64,000 nt of DNA from Nitrospina sp. LS_NOB (GTDB lineage: Bacteria > Nitrospinota > Nitrospinia > Nitrospinales > VA-1), in contig LFLA01000021.1 of assembly GCA_001542995.1 (NCBI GenBank), forward strand, positions 248,001-312,000, in the 5' to 3' direction. Position numbers and translations under genes: made by a program. The notes below the pieces were generated by a model. The model was given only the letters and a program-made list of their open reading frames with translations. It was not told where the DNA came from and searched no databases. Within the stretch, counting starts at the first letter, position 1. Each line of letters begins with the position of its first letter. Below, one piece after another: positions 8,911 to 16,672 of the stretch.

Positions 8911-9453
8911 TCAATCTTCACTGTACAACGCCACCAGACGCTTATCGATAAAATCCATCCTCTCATCTGAAACCATTAACTGCTCTTTTTCCGGATCACC
9001 CTGTACCGCGGAATAGTCCAGGTTTGCGGGATTCCGTTTGACCATGCAGGCAAAGGTAATGGTCTCGGGCTTTTCTTCCACCTCCAGATAATCCACTGCA
9101 CGGATGAAGGAATGCCCGGTGGTGACAATGTCATCGACAATCAACCAATGCGTCTCTGGAGGATACGTTGAAGCGGCGACCTGGACGTAGTCCAACCGCT
9201 TTTTCGGCATGATATAAAATGGCAGGTTCATCAGCTTGGAGAGTTGGTGACCGATGCGAATGCCCTGGGTTTCACAACCCACTACCACGCTGAACTTTCC
9301 GTGTTGCTTTTGCCAAGCTAAAAGTTTTTTCAGAAGAACCTCGCAATAAGCCTCGTTCATGGCATCCGACAGGTCTCCATACTCATAGGTATAAGTCGAT
9401 TTAACTCCTGAACTGAGAACAAAATCACCTTTTTTTATAATTCTGGAAAACAC
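8911..9453 (-). CDS. phosphoribosyltransferase, orotate PRTase-like
   Basis: 180 residues. The PRPP-binding motif LIVDDIVTTGHS (104-115) and the preceding VVVGCETQGIRIGHQL loop place it in the type I phosphoribosyltransferase family. The N-terminus (GDFVLSSGVKSTYTYEY) resembles orotate phosphoribosyltransferase, where the similar segment ends in a tyrosine or phenylalanine that contacts substrate. It may act in pyrimidine synthesis or be a paralogue with another base as substrate. The start is a GTG with AGGAGG seven bases upstream. No other pyrimidine genes lie nearby. Confidence 0.75.
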   Translation of the reverse strand: MFSRIIKKGDFVLSSGVKSTYTYEYGDLSDAMNEAYCEVLLKKLLAWQKQHGKFSVVVGCETQGIRIGHQLSKLMNLPFYIMPKKRLDYVQVAASTYPPETHWLIVDDIVTTGHSFIRAVDYLEVEEKPETITFACMVKRNPANLDYSAVQGDPEKEQLMVSDERMDFIDKRLVALYSED

Positions 9454-9502
9454 CGCGCACCCTCCTAATAAAAATTACCCTCTGGCTGAATGAACCGTTA
9501 TC

Positions 9503-9521
9503 CATTGGGTCAAGCATCACG
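9503..9521. repeat. repeat module C, overlapping the pcm stop codon
   Basis: CATTGGGTCAAGCATCACG matches the same module at 39468-39486 and 40243-40261 in 16-17 of 19 positions. The pcm stop codon (TGA on the minus strand, 9517-9519) lies inside it. Confidence 0.6.
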
Positions 9522-10185
9522 CTTGCCAACCGTATTTTCCAATCAGCGGGACAAATTTGCAATCGCCTAAATCGCGACGGCTGACACGGTTTCCTGTTTT
9601 GGTCAGCACCACCAGTTTCTGATTATCCGCCTCTCCGATGGGCGCCACCAGCCGACCGCCGTCACCCAACTGCTTGACCAGCGATTCAGGGATTTCCTTG
9701 GCCGAAGCAGTGATCAGGATCGCGTCAAACGGAGCCTGGTCGGGCCAGCCATAAGTTCCATCGAACATCTTAAAAACAATGTTCATATAATTCAGCCCTT
9801 CCAGAATCTTTTGGGCTTTTCTGGAAAGGTTGTTCAAACGTTCGATGGTGAAAACCTGCCGGGCCAGTTCTGCAATAATAGCGGTTTGATAACCAGAACC
9901 GGTACCAATTTCCAGAACCCTTTCTTCGCCTTTCAGGCCAAGCGCTGCTGTCATAGCTCCCACGATATAAGGTTGGGAAAGTGTCTGGCTTTCTCCAATC
10001 GGCAGGGGGGTGTCGCCATAGGCCTGGTGTTGCAAGGACTCCTGAGCGAACAGGTGACGGGGCACCCGGCTCATCACTTCCATCAAGCGCAGATCCTTGA
10101 TCCCCCGCTCGACCAATTGTTCTTCAACCATTTTGCGGCGTTGCCCGGCGTGGGACTGGATCAATTCCGGAGACAAGCGGTTCAT
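9517..10185 (-). CDS. pcm: protein-L-isoaspartate O-methyltransferase
   Basis: 222 residues. It methylates isoaspartyl residues formed in ageing proteins, using S-adenosylmethionine. GESQTLSQPYIV (64-75) is the family-specific substrate motif and VLEIGTGSGYQ (90-100) the SAM-binding motif I; DAILITASAKEIPE is the later motif. Length and order match bacterial Pcm. The last residues and the stop codon are encoded by a dispersed repeat module, so the C-terminus may have been altered when it inserted. The gene downstream on the same strand is the phosphoribosyltransferase, 63 bases away. Confidence 0.93.
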   Translation of the reverse strand: MNRLSPELIQSHAGQRRKMVEEQLVERGIKDLRLMEVMSRVPRHLFAQESLQHQAYGDTPLPIGESQTLSQPYIVGAMTAALGLKGEERVLEIGTGSGYQTAIIAELARQVFTIERLNNLSRKAQKILEGLNYMNIVFKMFDGTYGWPDQAPFDAILITASAKEIPESLVKQLGDGGRLVAPIGEADNQKLVVLTKTGNRVSRRDLGDCKFVPLIGKYGWQA

Positions 10186-10233
10186 AACCTCTCCATTGAG
10201 AACGAAGTTTTATTTGTTAGAAAGCGGGTTTGT

Positions 10234-10548
10234 TCAGGAGAGAAACCGATTGTCCGGGTCCATTTCCTCCCACCTGGCTTTACGAAACGGATTCATTCCA
10301 GAGAGTGAATAAGGCAGGGCATTCATCTTGCTGGGGTTCTGGTAAAAAACCCATTCCCAGTGGTTGGATCGCTTATCGTATTTGAGAAGGTAGATATTGT
10401 CATCATCCGCTTTGACTTTAAAGTAAGTCGAGCCTTCTCCATACCAGCGGTCAATAACCTCCTCCACCTTGTAACGGCTGTCTCTCAGTACGAAGGCCAC
10501 CGGATTTTCTTGTGATTTTGAACCTGTATAACATTCCACCTTAAGCAT
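10234..10548 (-). CDS. conserved-looking small protein, unknown function
   Basis: 104 residues without a signal peptide. The segment VEEVIDRWYGEGSTYFKVKA followed by YLLKYD resembles small proteins in which a WYG-type strand pair is followed by a lysine-rich strand, as in the DUF6504 group; this likeness is weak. The C-terminus is basic and aromatic (MNPFRKARWEEMDPDNRFLS). It lies 48 bases upstream of pcm in the same direction, so the two could be cotranscribed. No function is proposed. Confidence 0.6.
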   Translation of the reverse strand: MLKVECYTGSKSQENPVAFVLRDSRYKVEEVIDRWYGEGSTYFKVKADDDNIYLLKYDKRSNHWEWVFYQNPSKMNALPYSLSGMNPFRKARWEEMDPDNRFLS

Positions 10549-10609
10549 GCGGTCATGTTATGACTTTCAATAATATTTGTAAAGAGTTAAAGTCCACTTG
10601 GCCCGGCGA

Positions 10610-10650
10610 GCCGCCGAAGGCTGGGAACCTATTCCCTCCCACGGGGGTGG
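10610..10650 (+). repeat. dispersed 40-base repeat, copy 1
   Basis: This segment, with core GCTGGGAACCTATTCCCTCC, matches 40271-40310 (ACTGGGAGCCTACTCCCTCC) over about 40 bases with few differences. Both lie in short intergenic spaces and share the inverted GGGA/TCCC centre followed by CCACGG. The role is unknown. Confidence 0.6.
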
Positions 10651-10683
10651 AAAAAAAGTACTACCCGGAGAAAAACCGCCGCT

Positions 10684-11547
10684 ATGAATGAACCGGAACC
10701 GGAAAAAATTCGCCAGCACCTCGAAAATCTGGTGGGAGAAAGAAACCCCTTCACCCGGCCCCAGCACCTTGAAAAAGCAGCGCAATATATATCCGGCCAG
10801 TTTGAAGCGATGGGTCTTAAAGTCAGTCGAGAGACGGTGGAGTTTGAGGGAATCCGGTCGCAAAATATTCTGGCACAGATGCCCGGCGAAACAGACGACC
10901 TTTTCGTTCTGGCGGCGCATTACGACTCAGTTCCCGATTCGCCCGGAGCCGACGACAACGCCAGCGCCGTCACAGCACTTTTAGAAATTGCTCGCGATCT
11001 TTGCCGAGGCCCTTTATTGAAACCCCTCATTTTTGCGGCCTTCACTTTGGAAGAATATGGGTTCATCGGCGCCAAACATTTTATCAACCACGATGCTGAA
11101 CGAAAAAATCGGATTTCTGGAATGATCTCTCTGGAGATGGTGGGATTCAAAAACACACAACCCGGCTCCCAGTCCTATCCTCCTTATATGGACCCCGACC
11201 AGTATCCGGATACCGGCGACTTTATCGCCGTTGTGGGAAATGAACCTTCGGCCGACCTGGCACAAAGTTTAGCCAGAGGGATGGCCCGCTCTGTCCCCTC
11301 TCTTAAAGTGGAGACTCTGGTAGTTCCGGGACAGGGAGAAAATTTCTCAGAAGTGCGGCTGAGCGACCATTCCCCATTTTGGGACGCGGGACTCCCCGCA
11401 GTCATGGTCACCGACACGGCTTTTTTCAGGAACCCGAATTACCACCAACCAAGTGACACACTGGAAACGCTGGATTTGGAATTCATTCGGGATAACGCGC
11501 AGGCAGTGGCCGGATTCCTGAAACAATTCCTCAATCAATCAGGTTGA
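10684..11547 (+). CDS. M28 family zinc aminopeptidase
   Basis: 287 residues with no signal peptide, so apparently cytoplasmic. Visible metal ligands follow the M28 order: H79 and D81 in AAHYDS, the aspartates of GADDNASA (89-94), E123/E124 in TLEEYGF, and a histidine near the end in NYHQPSDT. The family removes N-terminal amino acids from peptides using two zinc ions. The ATG lies right after a dispersed repeat and GAGAAAAACCGCC, a weak ribosome site. It converges on the Arg/Gln-rich exported protein with 21 bases between the stops. Confidence 0.88.
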   Translation: MNEPEPEKIRQHLENLVGERNPFTRPQHLEKAAQYISGQFEAMGLKVSRETVEFEGIRSQNILAQMPGETDDLFVLAAHYDSVPDSPGADDNASAVTALLEIARDLCRGPLLKPLIFAAFTLEEYGFIGAKHFINHDAERKNRISGMISLEMVGFKNTQPGSQSYPPYMDPDQYPDTGDFIAVVGNEPSADLAQSLARGMARSVPSLKVETLVVPGQGENFSEVRLSDHSPFWDAGLPAVMVTDTAFFRNPNYHQPSDTLETLDLEFIRDNAQAVAGFLKQFLNQSG

Positions 11548-11568
11548 GGTGTAGGAAATAGTTTTGCG

Positions 11569-12050
11569 CTATCTTCGATCTCTTTTCCCCTGGCCACCAC
11601 CGCCCCGATTAGAACGACCTTTGCCGCCGCCTCGTTGACCACCACGTTGTTGGCTCATACCCTGCCCGCCTCGCTCACCACCTTGGCGTTGACCAAACTC
11701 GGAACGGCCTCGCCCCTGGGAATTACTTCCTCGATCCTGCCGCCTGTCCTGCCGAACATCTTGTCTCCCTTGCCGTCGGTCCTGCCGGGCATCTTGACGT
11801 CCTTGACGATTTTCCTGACGAGCATCTTGTCTCCCTTGCCGTGTCTGTCCGGCCTTGCATCTTGGCGCCCCTGGCGGTTTTCCTGTCTCGCGTCTCTTCG
11901 TTCCTGACGATTCTCTTGACGTTCTTCACGCCTTTGCTGAAACTCATCGCGTCTTTGTTGAACCCCACCTTCCTCAGTCTGGCTCCACGCGTTGGCAGGA
12001 ATTAGCCCAAAGATCAAAAGAAATCCCAGCCCTGTCACCATCGCTTTCAT
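11569..12050 (-). CDS. exported Arg/Gln-rich repetitive protein, broken by a frameshift
   Basis: The ATG at 12050 has GGAGGA a few bases upstream and opens a signal peptide (VTGLGFLLIFGLIPANAWSQ). The mature part is a tandem RQENRQ/RQDARQ repeat. Frame 1 runs to about 11850, where it loses the pattern. From about 11845 another frame resumes exactly the same RQDARQENRQGRQDARQ pattern, continues into a Gly/Arg/Gln-rich tail and stops at 11569-11571. One missing base near 11840-11855 explains both. Unrepaired, frame 1 would end at 11655. Restored, the protein is about 160 residues, basic and probably disordered, periplasmic. The function is unknown. The lesion could be a sequence error in a repetitive tract. 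Confidence 0.65.
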
Positions 12051-12105
12051 ACACTCCTCCATTTTTATAAAAAGAAGAAACCGCGTCCACTATTTAAAAC
12101 CGGGC

Positions 12106-12135
12106 AAAAAAAAGACCGCGCTTATGGCGCGGTCT
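12106..12135 (-). terminator. intrinsic terminator after the 296-residue unknown gene
   Basis: A perfect nine-base stem, AGACCGCGC/GCGCGGTCT, with a five-base loop is followed on the minus strand by eight T residues. It lies about 66 bases beyond the stop at 12202, and also upstream of the Arg/Gln-rich gene, so it insulates the two. Confidence 0.85.
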
Positions 12136-12201
12136 GGTCGAATCATTTTTCATTCCATGAAGAATACAAAGTAATAGTCCTCCTGAAACCAATCGGGCCG
12201 T

Positions 12202-13092
12202 CTATTTTTGGGAAGATTTGCTGAGTTCATTCATGACCGACTCGGCTTCTTCCTCCACTTCCTCGCGTTTCCTCCACTCCCAGACTTTCAAATGGGAGCC
12301 CATATAATAGGAATGGTCTAAAAGGGATTCTCCATCCATGACTCCCCACCTTCCATCTTCGACCTCGGTCAATGCTTCATAAATAGGATTTTCTACCGAA
12401 GTATAAAAAAGTTCCATGTCCTCGGCACCGGCAGGTTTCCCCAGCAGAACTTTGATGGTTGTATCATCTATTTCATAATCGTCTTTAATGGACTTCAACG
12501 CATCTTCCCGGGAACTGCCCGCCTGCATTCTTTTTTCAATCTCATCCTCAATGGCTTTATTGCGCTTGGCAAATGGATAATGCGTGTAGCCAAGGTCATG
12601 ACCGATATGAAAATCCAGATCGGGAAAATATAAATAAACCCAGTCGTCAAAATCGATCTGAACGCCCTCGGAGGTACCATACTCCTTGGCCTTATCGGGG
12701 GAATCCAAAATCAGCTGATTGTAAATTTTCACAAACCGTTTCATGCTGTCATGAACCAACGCATGATAATAGGCATTCATGCGGTACCAGTTGTTGCTGG
12801 CGTTTTGACCATTGCTCAGTTTCCTGAGCATGAGCATGATCTTTTCCGCATCGCCAAACTGGTGAGAAATGAGGAAGGCCTTCTGAAGATATTTGCCCAG
12901 CTGCTCCTCATTGCCATCTGCCTTCTGAATATTGAGTTGCAGATGGTTTTTGGCGTAATCCAGCGCATGATGAACCAATCGCTCGTGGTTCAGCTTGCGC
13001 TGATACTCCATATACTGCTTCAAATCATCGTCCTCAGACTCTTTCGAGTTTTTGGGCTGGTTCTGGGTGATATCTTTGGCAAAAGCTAACAT
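12202..13092 (-). CDS. unknown cytoplasmic protein, mostly helical
   Basis: 296 residues, no family recognised. The sequence is charged and helix-rich, with acidic stretches near the N-terminus (SKESEDDDLKQYMEY) and C-terminus (KREEVEEEAESVMNE). The first half contains helix pairs around NEEQLGKYLQKAFLISHQFGD and AEKIMLMLRKLSNG that recall TPR-like repeats without a clean consensus. A central motif DWVYLYFPDLDFHIGHDLGY is rich in aromatic and acidic residues with two histidines. The start ATG follows AGAGAGA. It is a monocistronic unit ending in a strong terminator. Confidence 0.65.
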   Translation of the reverse strand: MLAFAKDITQNQPKNSKESEDDDLKQYMEYQRKLNHERLVHHALDYAKNHLQLNIQKADGNEEQLGKYLQKAFLISHQFGDAEKIMLMLRKLSNGQNASNNWYRMNAYYHALVHDSMKRFVKIYNQLILDSPDKAKEYGTSEGVQIDFDDWVYLYFPDLDFHIGHDLGYTHYPFAKRNKAIEDEIEKRMQAGSSREDALKSIKDDYEIDDTTIKVLLGKPAGAEDMELFYTSVENPIYEALTEVEDGRWGVMDGESLLDHSYYMGSHLKVWEWRKREEVEEEAESVMNELSKSSQK

Positions 13093-13390
13093 TTCTCTCT
13101 CTATAAATGGGTTGGGAAAGTCTCATTCTGACGCTTTAGGGGAGTGATTTCAAGATAATTTAAGCCCTTCTCTTTTGAAACCTATTAAGAGGTCAGGCTG
13201 GACCCTATTTATCTCTACAATTTATAGGTAATTTCTGACATAATTCATACATCGTTTAACTGCAGGGAAATCAACTTTTTTAAAATCCCCCTGATATTGT
13301 CGGGCCATGCCCATACGGGTGCCCGGGGCAATCACAGGTTTTATCTCGGCAGAGTTTTGTTTGCTCCAACCGGGTAGCAAGAATTAGCAT
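13093..13390. other. intergenic region between divergent genes
   Basis: About 300 bases separate the divergent unknown gene and the radical SAM gene. No open frame of note is seen. The right part contains GCCCATACGGGTGCCCGGGGC, split over 13308-13328, with short inverted GC segments. A promoter could not be placed with confidence. Confidence 0.3.
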
Positions 13391-14455
13391 ATGAACATTA
13401 TTCTAAATAGCTATTGTAATCTAAAATGTAATTACTGCTTTGCCGATGAGTATATGGAGGAAAATGTCAAAACTCCTGACAAATCCATGGATTATGGCTT
13501 TTTCCTGAACGAGCTTTTACCCCGGGTAAAAAACGCTTCACTCATCAATTTCATGGGCGGGGAACCCACCCTGCATCCTGATTTCAACGATATTCTGTCT
13601 CGGACCCTGGAAGGCATGCAACCCTTTTCCTTTCTGGGAGTTTTCACTAATGGCTTAATGCCGGATAAAGTCCTCGACCTTCTTTTGCATACTGTCGGCC
13701 GGGGAGGAAGTATCGAGCGCCAGATTCAATTCTCTATTCTTCTTAACTGGCAGACCATGGAAAATATCTCGGAAAAAAATCATGCCCGTTGCCGGGAAGT
13801 CGCAAAGGCCATTCTCAGCAAAAACGGATTCGGACTCATGTTCAGCCTCAACCTGTATTCCATCAACCAGGATTTATCCACTCAATGCTGGGAGATTGAT
13901 GAAATCTATCAGGACCTGGGGTTGCCGCCGGGACAAAAATATAAAATTCGTGTCAGCCCAGCTTTCCCTATAGTCGGAGATGATAACCACGTGTCCTTGC
14001 CCATCAGAGATTATCCCAAAATGGGAAGGATGATGATGGACATGGTTAAAGAGTTTCCACAAATGTGTTTTCGTTTTGACTGTTCGTTCCCGCCCTGCCT
14101 TCTCGACGAAATTGAAGAAGAGGAATATCCGCTGGTTGAGCGGTTCTTCTATCATGGCAGTCAATCCGTTCCCAATATCACGGAATGGAAAGACCATGAT
14201 TATTATTTTGGTTGTGCGGATGACAGCCCTATGGACATCGATCCGAAAGGCGATTGCTTCAACTGTTTCCCGTTTCACAACAAGAAACTGGGAAACATCC
14301 AGGACTTCAAACAGATCAACGAACTTTCAATCACCAAGATGCATACCAAGTTTCTCGGCCATGTGTTTGAAGCACAGCCCAACGAACCCTGCAAAAGTTG
14401 CCCTCACTATATGGTGCGTTGTTCCAGCGGATGCTTTGCCTACAATTTCACCTGA
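13391..14455 (+). CDS. radical SAM protein with C-terminal cysteine-rich (SPASM-like) region
   Basis: 354 residues. The N-terminus carries CNLKCNYC (residues 9-16), the CxxxCxxC motif for the SAM-bound [4Fe-4S] cluster, and later the GGEPTLHPDF motif that contacts SAM. The C-terminal 90 residues hold more cysteines (CADDSPMDIDPKGDCFNC, then CKSCPHYMVRCSSGC), as in SPASM or twitch domains that bind auxiliary clusters. Such enzymes often modify peptides or proteins, but no peptide precursor gene is visible next to it. It appears to be monocistronic, with a repeat-rich gap downstream. Confidence 0.82.
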   Translation: MNIILNSYCNLKCNYCFADEYMEENVKTPDKSMDYGFFLNELLPRVKNASLINFMGGEPTLHPDFNDILSRTLEGMQPFSFLGVFTNGLMPDKVLDLLLHTVGRGGSIERQIQFSILLNWQTMENISEKNHARCREVAKAILSKNGFGLMFSLNLYSINQDLSTQCWEIDEIYQDLGLPPGQKYKIRVSPAFPIVGDDNHVSLPIRDYPKMGRMMMDMVKEFPQMCFRFDCSFPPCLLDEIEEEEYPLVERFFYHGSQSVPNITEWKDHDYYFGCADDSPMDIDPKGDCFNCFPFHNKKLGNIQDFKQINELSITKMHTKFLGHVFEAQPNEPCKSCPHYMVRCSSGCFAYNFT

Positions 14456-14473
14456 CCAGCGTACCGCCGGTGG

Positions 14474-14551
14474 TTGTGATAACCCCATCATTAATTTCAT
14501 GAGCCTGTGATATTTCTCCACTGACTTCATGCCCGGAACGGGTAGAAGGGG
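14474..14551 (+). repeat. repeat module D, tandem degenerate copies
   Basis: A truncated copy (14474-14503, TGTGATAACCCCATCATTAA then TTTCATG) is followed by a fuller one (14504-14545, CTGTGATATTTCTCCACTGA then CTTCATGCCCGGAACGGGTA). The end is a small palindrome, CCCG/CGGG. It matches the better-preserved tandem pair at 38055-38137. Confidence 0.6.
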
Positions 14552-14593
14552 TAAATTTGAAATAGACTCATCTTCCTGGCATTAAAAACTACA

Positions 14594-14644
14594 GCGGAGA
14601 TTCTCCGCCTTGTGATTGACAAGACTTGAGCAGTCTGATAGCGT
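14594..14644 (+). promoter_or_regulatory. palindrome and possible promoter upstream of hflKC
   Basis: A perfect 7-base palindrome GCGGAGA-T-TCTCCGC (14594-14608) is followed by TTGACA (14616-14621) and, 17 bases on, TAGCGT (14639-14644). The -35 is perfect; the -10 is weak. The palindrome resembles GCGGAG/CTCCGC dyads found in repeats elsewhere in the window, so it may be a repeat fragment rather than an operator. Confidence 0.35.
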
Positions 14645-14685
14645 AACCCGATTAATAATTGTCTAACTTTTTTGTGATTTAAAAT

Positions 14686-15732
14686 ATGCCCTGGGACGAT
14701 TTACACGAGCCGAAAGGCCCCGAAGACCGATTTAAAGGAAGCGGTGGACAAGGTGGAGGGTCGGGAAAACCGCCTTTCGACATTCCACAAATCAAAATTC
14801 CACAATTCAAACCATCTATGGTATTGGGGGTCATCCTGCTCCTGCTTGTAGTATGGATTGTGCCTGGAACCTTTTATTTTGTCGAACCGGATGAAGAAGG
14901 CGTGGTCACCACATTCGGGAAATTCAGCCGCACCACTTCTCCAGGATTGCACTTCAAGTGGCCCTCTCCTATAGAGCATGCCGCGACCCCGGCAATTCGC
15001 CAAGTACGAAGGGCAGAAATCGGATTCAGAACTTCGCAAGGAAGGCCTCTGCAAAGGGTTCCCGCCGAATCCCTGATGCTGACGGGTGACCAGAATATTA
15101 TCGATATCAATCTCGTTGTTCAGTACCGGATTATGGATTCGGTGAAATTCCTGTTCAATGTGAGACGGCCTCACAAACTGATTCGCGATGCCGCCGAGAC
15201 GGTCATCCGCGGAATCATCGGTAGCAAAAATATCGATGAGGCGTTGACCACCGGCAAAGCGGAAATTCAGCTTCTCGCCAAAGAGCAGATTCAGGTGTTG
15301 CTTGATAGATACGAGTCCGGCCTGCAAGTCGTGACCATTCAGCTTCAAGATGTGCATCCTCCGGAACAGGTCGAAGCTGCGTTCAAGGATGTTGTCAGTG
15401 CCCGGGAAGACAAAGAACGGATGATCAACGAAGCCCAGGGTTACCGTAACGCGGTTATCCCGGAAGCGCGTGGACAGGCCGCGAAAATTGTCCGGGAGGC
15501 AGAAGGGTACCGGGAGAAAGTCATCAAAACAGCCGAGGGTGACGCCAAGCGTTTTCTGCAACAATACGCAGCGTACATAAAAGCCCCCGACATCACCCGC
15601 AAAAGGATTTATCTTGAAACGATGGAAGAGATTCTTCCTAACATCAAAAAATTTATTCTGGATAACAAAAAGGGTAGCGGTGTTCTGCCGATCCTCCCTC
15701 TGGGCGGTAACTTGATGGGAGGCAATAGATAA
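14686..15732 (+). CDS. hflK: FtsH protease modulator HflK
   Basis: 348 residues. The N-terminus is Gly/Pro-rich, then one membrane segment (SMVLGVILLLLVVWIVPGTF, about 45-65), then a periplasmic SPFH/band-7 domain starting at YFVEPDEEGVVTTFGKF. A long helical part follows (KERMINEAQGYRNAVIPEARGQAAKIVREAEGYRE, broken into alanine/glutamate repeats). With HflC it forms the cage around FtsH that moderates membrane-protein degradation. The hflC gene begins two bases after its stop, the standard pairing. Confidence 0.93.
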   Translation: MPWDDLHEPKGPEDRFKGSGGQGGGSGKPPFDIPQIKIPQFKPSMVLGVILLLLVVWIVPGTFYFVEPDEEGVVTTFGKFSRTTSPGLHFKWPSPIEHAATPAIRQVRRAEIGFRTSQGRPLQRVPAESLMLTGDQNIIDINLVVQYRIMDSVKFLFNVRRPHKLIRDAAETVIRGIIGSKNIDEALTTGKAEIQLLAKEQIQVLLDRYESGLQVVTIQLQDVHPPEQVEAAFKDVVSAREDKERMINEAQGYRNAVIPEARGQAAKIVREAEGYREKVIKTAEGDAKRFLQQYAAYIKAPDITRKRIYLETMEEILPNIKKFILDNKKGSGVLPILPLGGNLMGGNR

Positions 15733-15734
15733 TT

Positions 15735-16586
15735 ATGAAACAAAACTATCTGATTATAGGCGGCGTTCTTGCCATCATTTTAATATCGTCCTCCATGTTC
15801 ACAGTTCATATGACCCAGAGTGCGGTAGTGCTGGAACTGCAAAAACCTAAAGAGATCATCACAGAACCCGGGCTTTATTTCAAGATTCCCTTCTTTCAGC
15901 AGGTTCGATACTTTTCCCGGCAATTGCTGGACAACGATTCTAACCCGGCTGAAGTTATCACCAAAGACAAGAAAAATATGTTGATTGATAACTTCACCAT
16001 GTTCCGCATCGTGGACCCTTTGAAATTTCTGGAAACCGTTCGCGGGGAACAGGGCGCACGGGCTCGGTTGGATGACATCATCTACTCCGAGTTGCGGGTT
16101 GAAATCGGTACTCATGGCTTGCACGATATCGTCACGGAAACCCGGGATACGATCATGTCCAAGGTCACCAAAGAAGCCAACATCAAAGCCGCCGAATATG
16201 GCATTCAGGTTGTCGAAGTGCGCATCAAGCGGACCGATCTGCCACCAGAAATCGCCAACTCCATTTTTAACCGCATGCGCACAGAGCGTGAGCGCATCGC
16301 CATGGAATACCGCTCTGAAGGAAAAGAAGAAGCCACCAAAATCCGCGCTGAAACGGATAAGGAAAAAACCATTCTGGTCGCCGAAGCCTACAAACAGGAG
16401 CAGATCGTTCGAGGTGAAGGCGATGCAATCGCAACCAAAGTTTATGCGGCGGCTTACAACAAAGACCCAAAATTTTATTCTTTCATGCGGTCCATGGAAG
16501 CTTATAAGAACTCTTTAAAAACCGACACCACTCTCCTTATGTCTGAAGATTCCGATTTCCTGGGATTCCTGAACAAATCCAAATAA
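15735..16586 (+). CDS. hflC: FtsH protease modulator HflC
   Basis: 283 residues with an N-terminal membrane anchor (LIIGGVLAIILISSSMF) and an SPFH domain containing YFKIPFFQQVRYFSRQLLD and later the RMRTERERIAMEYRSEGKEEA helix found in HflC. Length matches the family. It is cotranscribed with hflK (two-base gap). A loose inverted repeat CCATGA/TCATGG lies just after its stop, without a T-run, and the trkA gene begins 86 bases downstream. Confidence 0.93.
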   Translation: MKQNYLIIGGVLAIILISSSMFTVHMTQSAVVLELQKPKEIITEPGLYFKIPFFQQVRYFSRQLLDNDSNPAEVITKDKKNMLIDNFTMFRIVDPLKFLETVRGEQGARARLDDIIYSELRVEIGTHGLHDIVTETRDTIMSKVTKEANIKAAEYGIQVVEVRIKRTDLPPEIANSIFNRMRTERERIAMEYRSEGKEEATKIRAETDKEKTILVAEAYKQEQIVRGEGDAIATKVYAAAYNKDPKFYSFMRSMEAYKNSLKTDTTLLMSEDSDFLGFLNKSK

Positions 16587-16672
16587 ACCTTTTTCCATGA
16601 CCGGAGTGGCAAAAATCATGGAATATCATTATTATATAGAGTGAGAACCGTTCTCTTTACTTATCAGGTGGC

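Noticed and set aside
11723-11968. Third-frame ORF in the Arg/Gln-rich gene (starting MGFNKDAMSF)
   Set aside because: It is neither of the two frames that carry the RQ repeat and has no start signal. It is a shadow of the repeat.
14701-15564. Minus-strand frame of 287 codons opposite hflK
   Set aside because: No motifs, and hflK is certain on the other strand.
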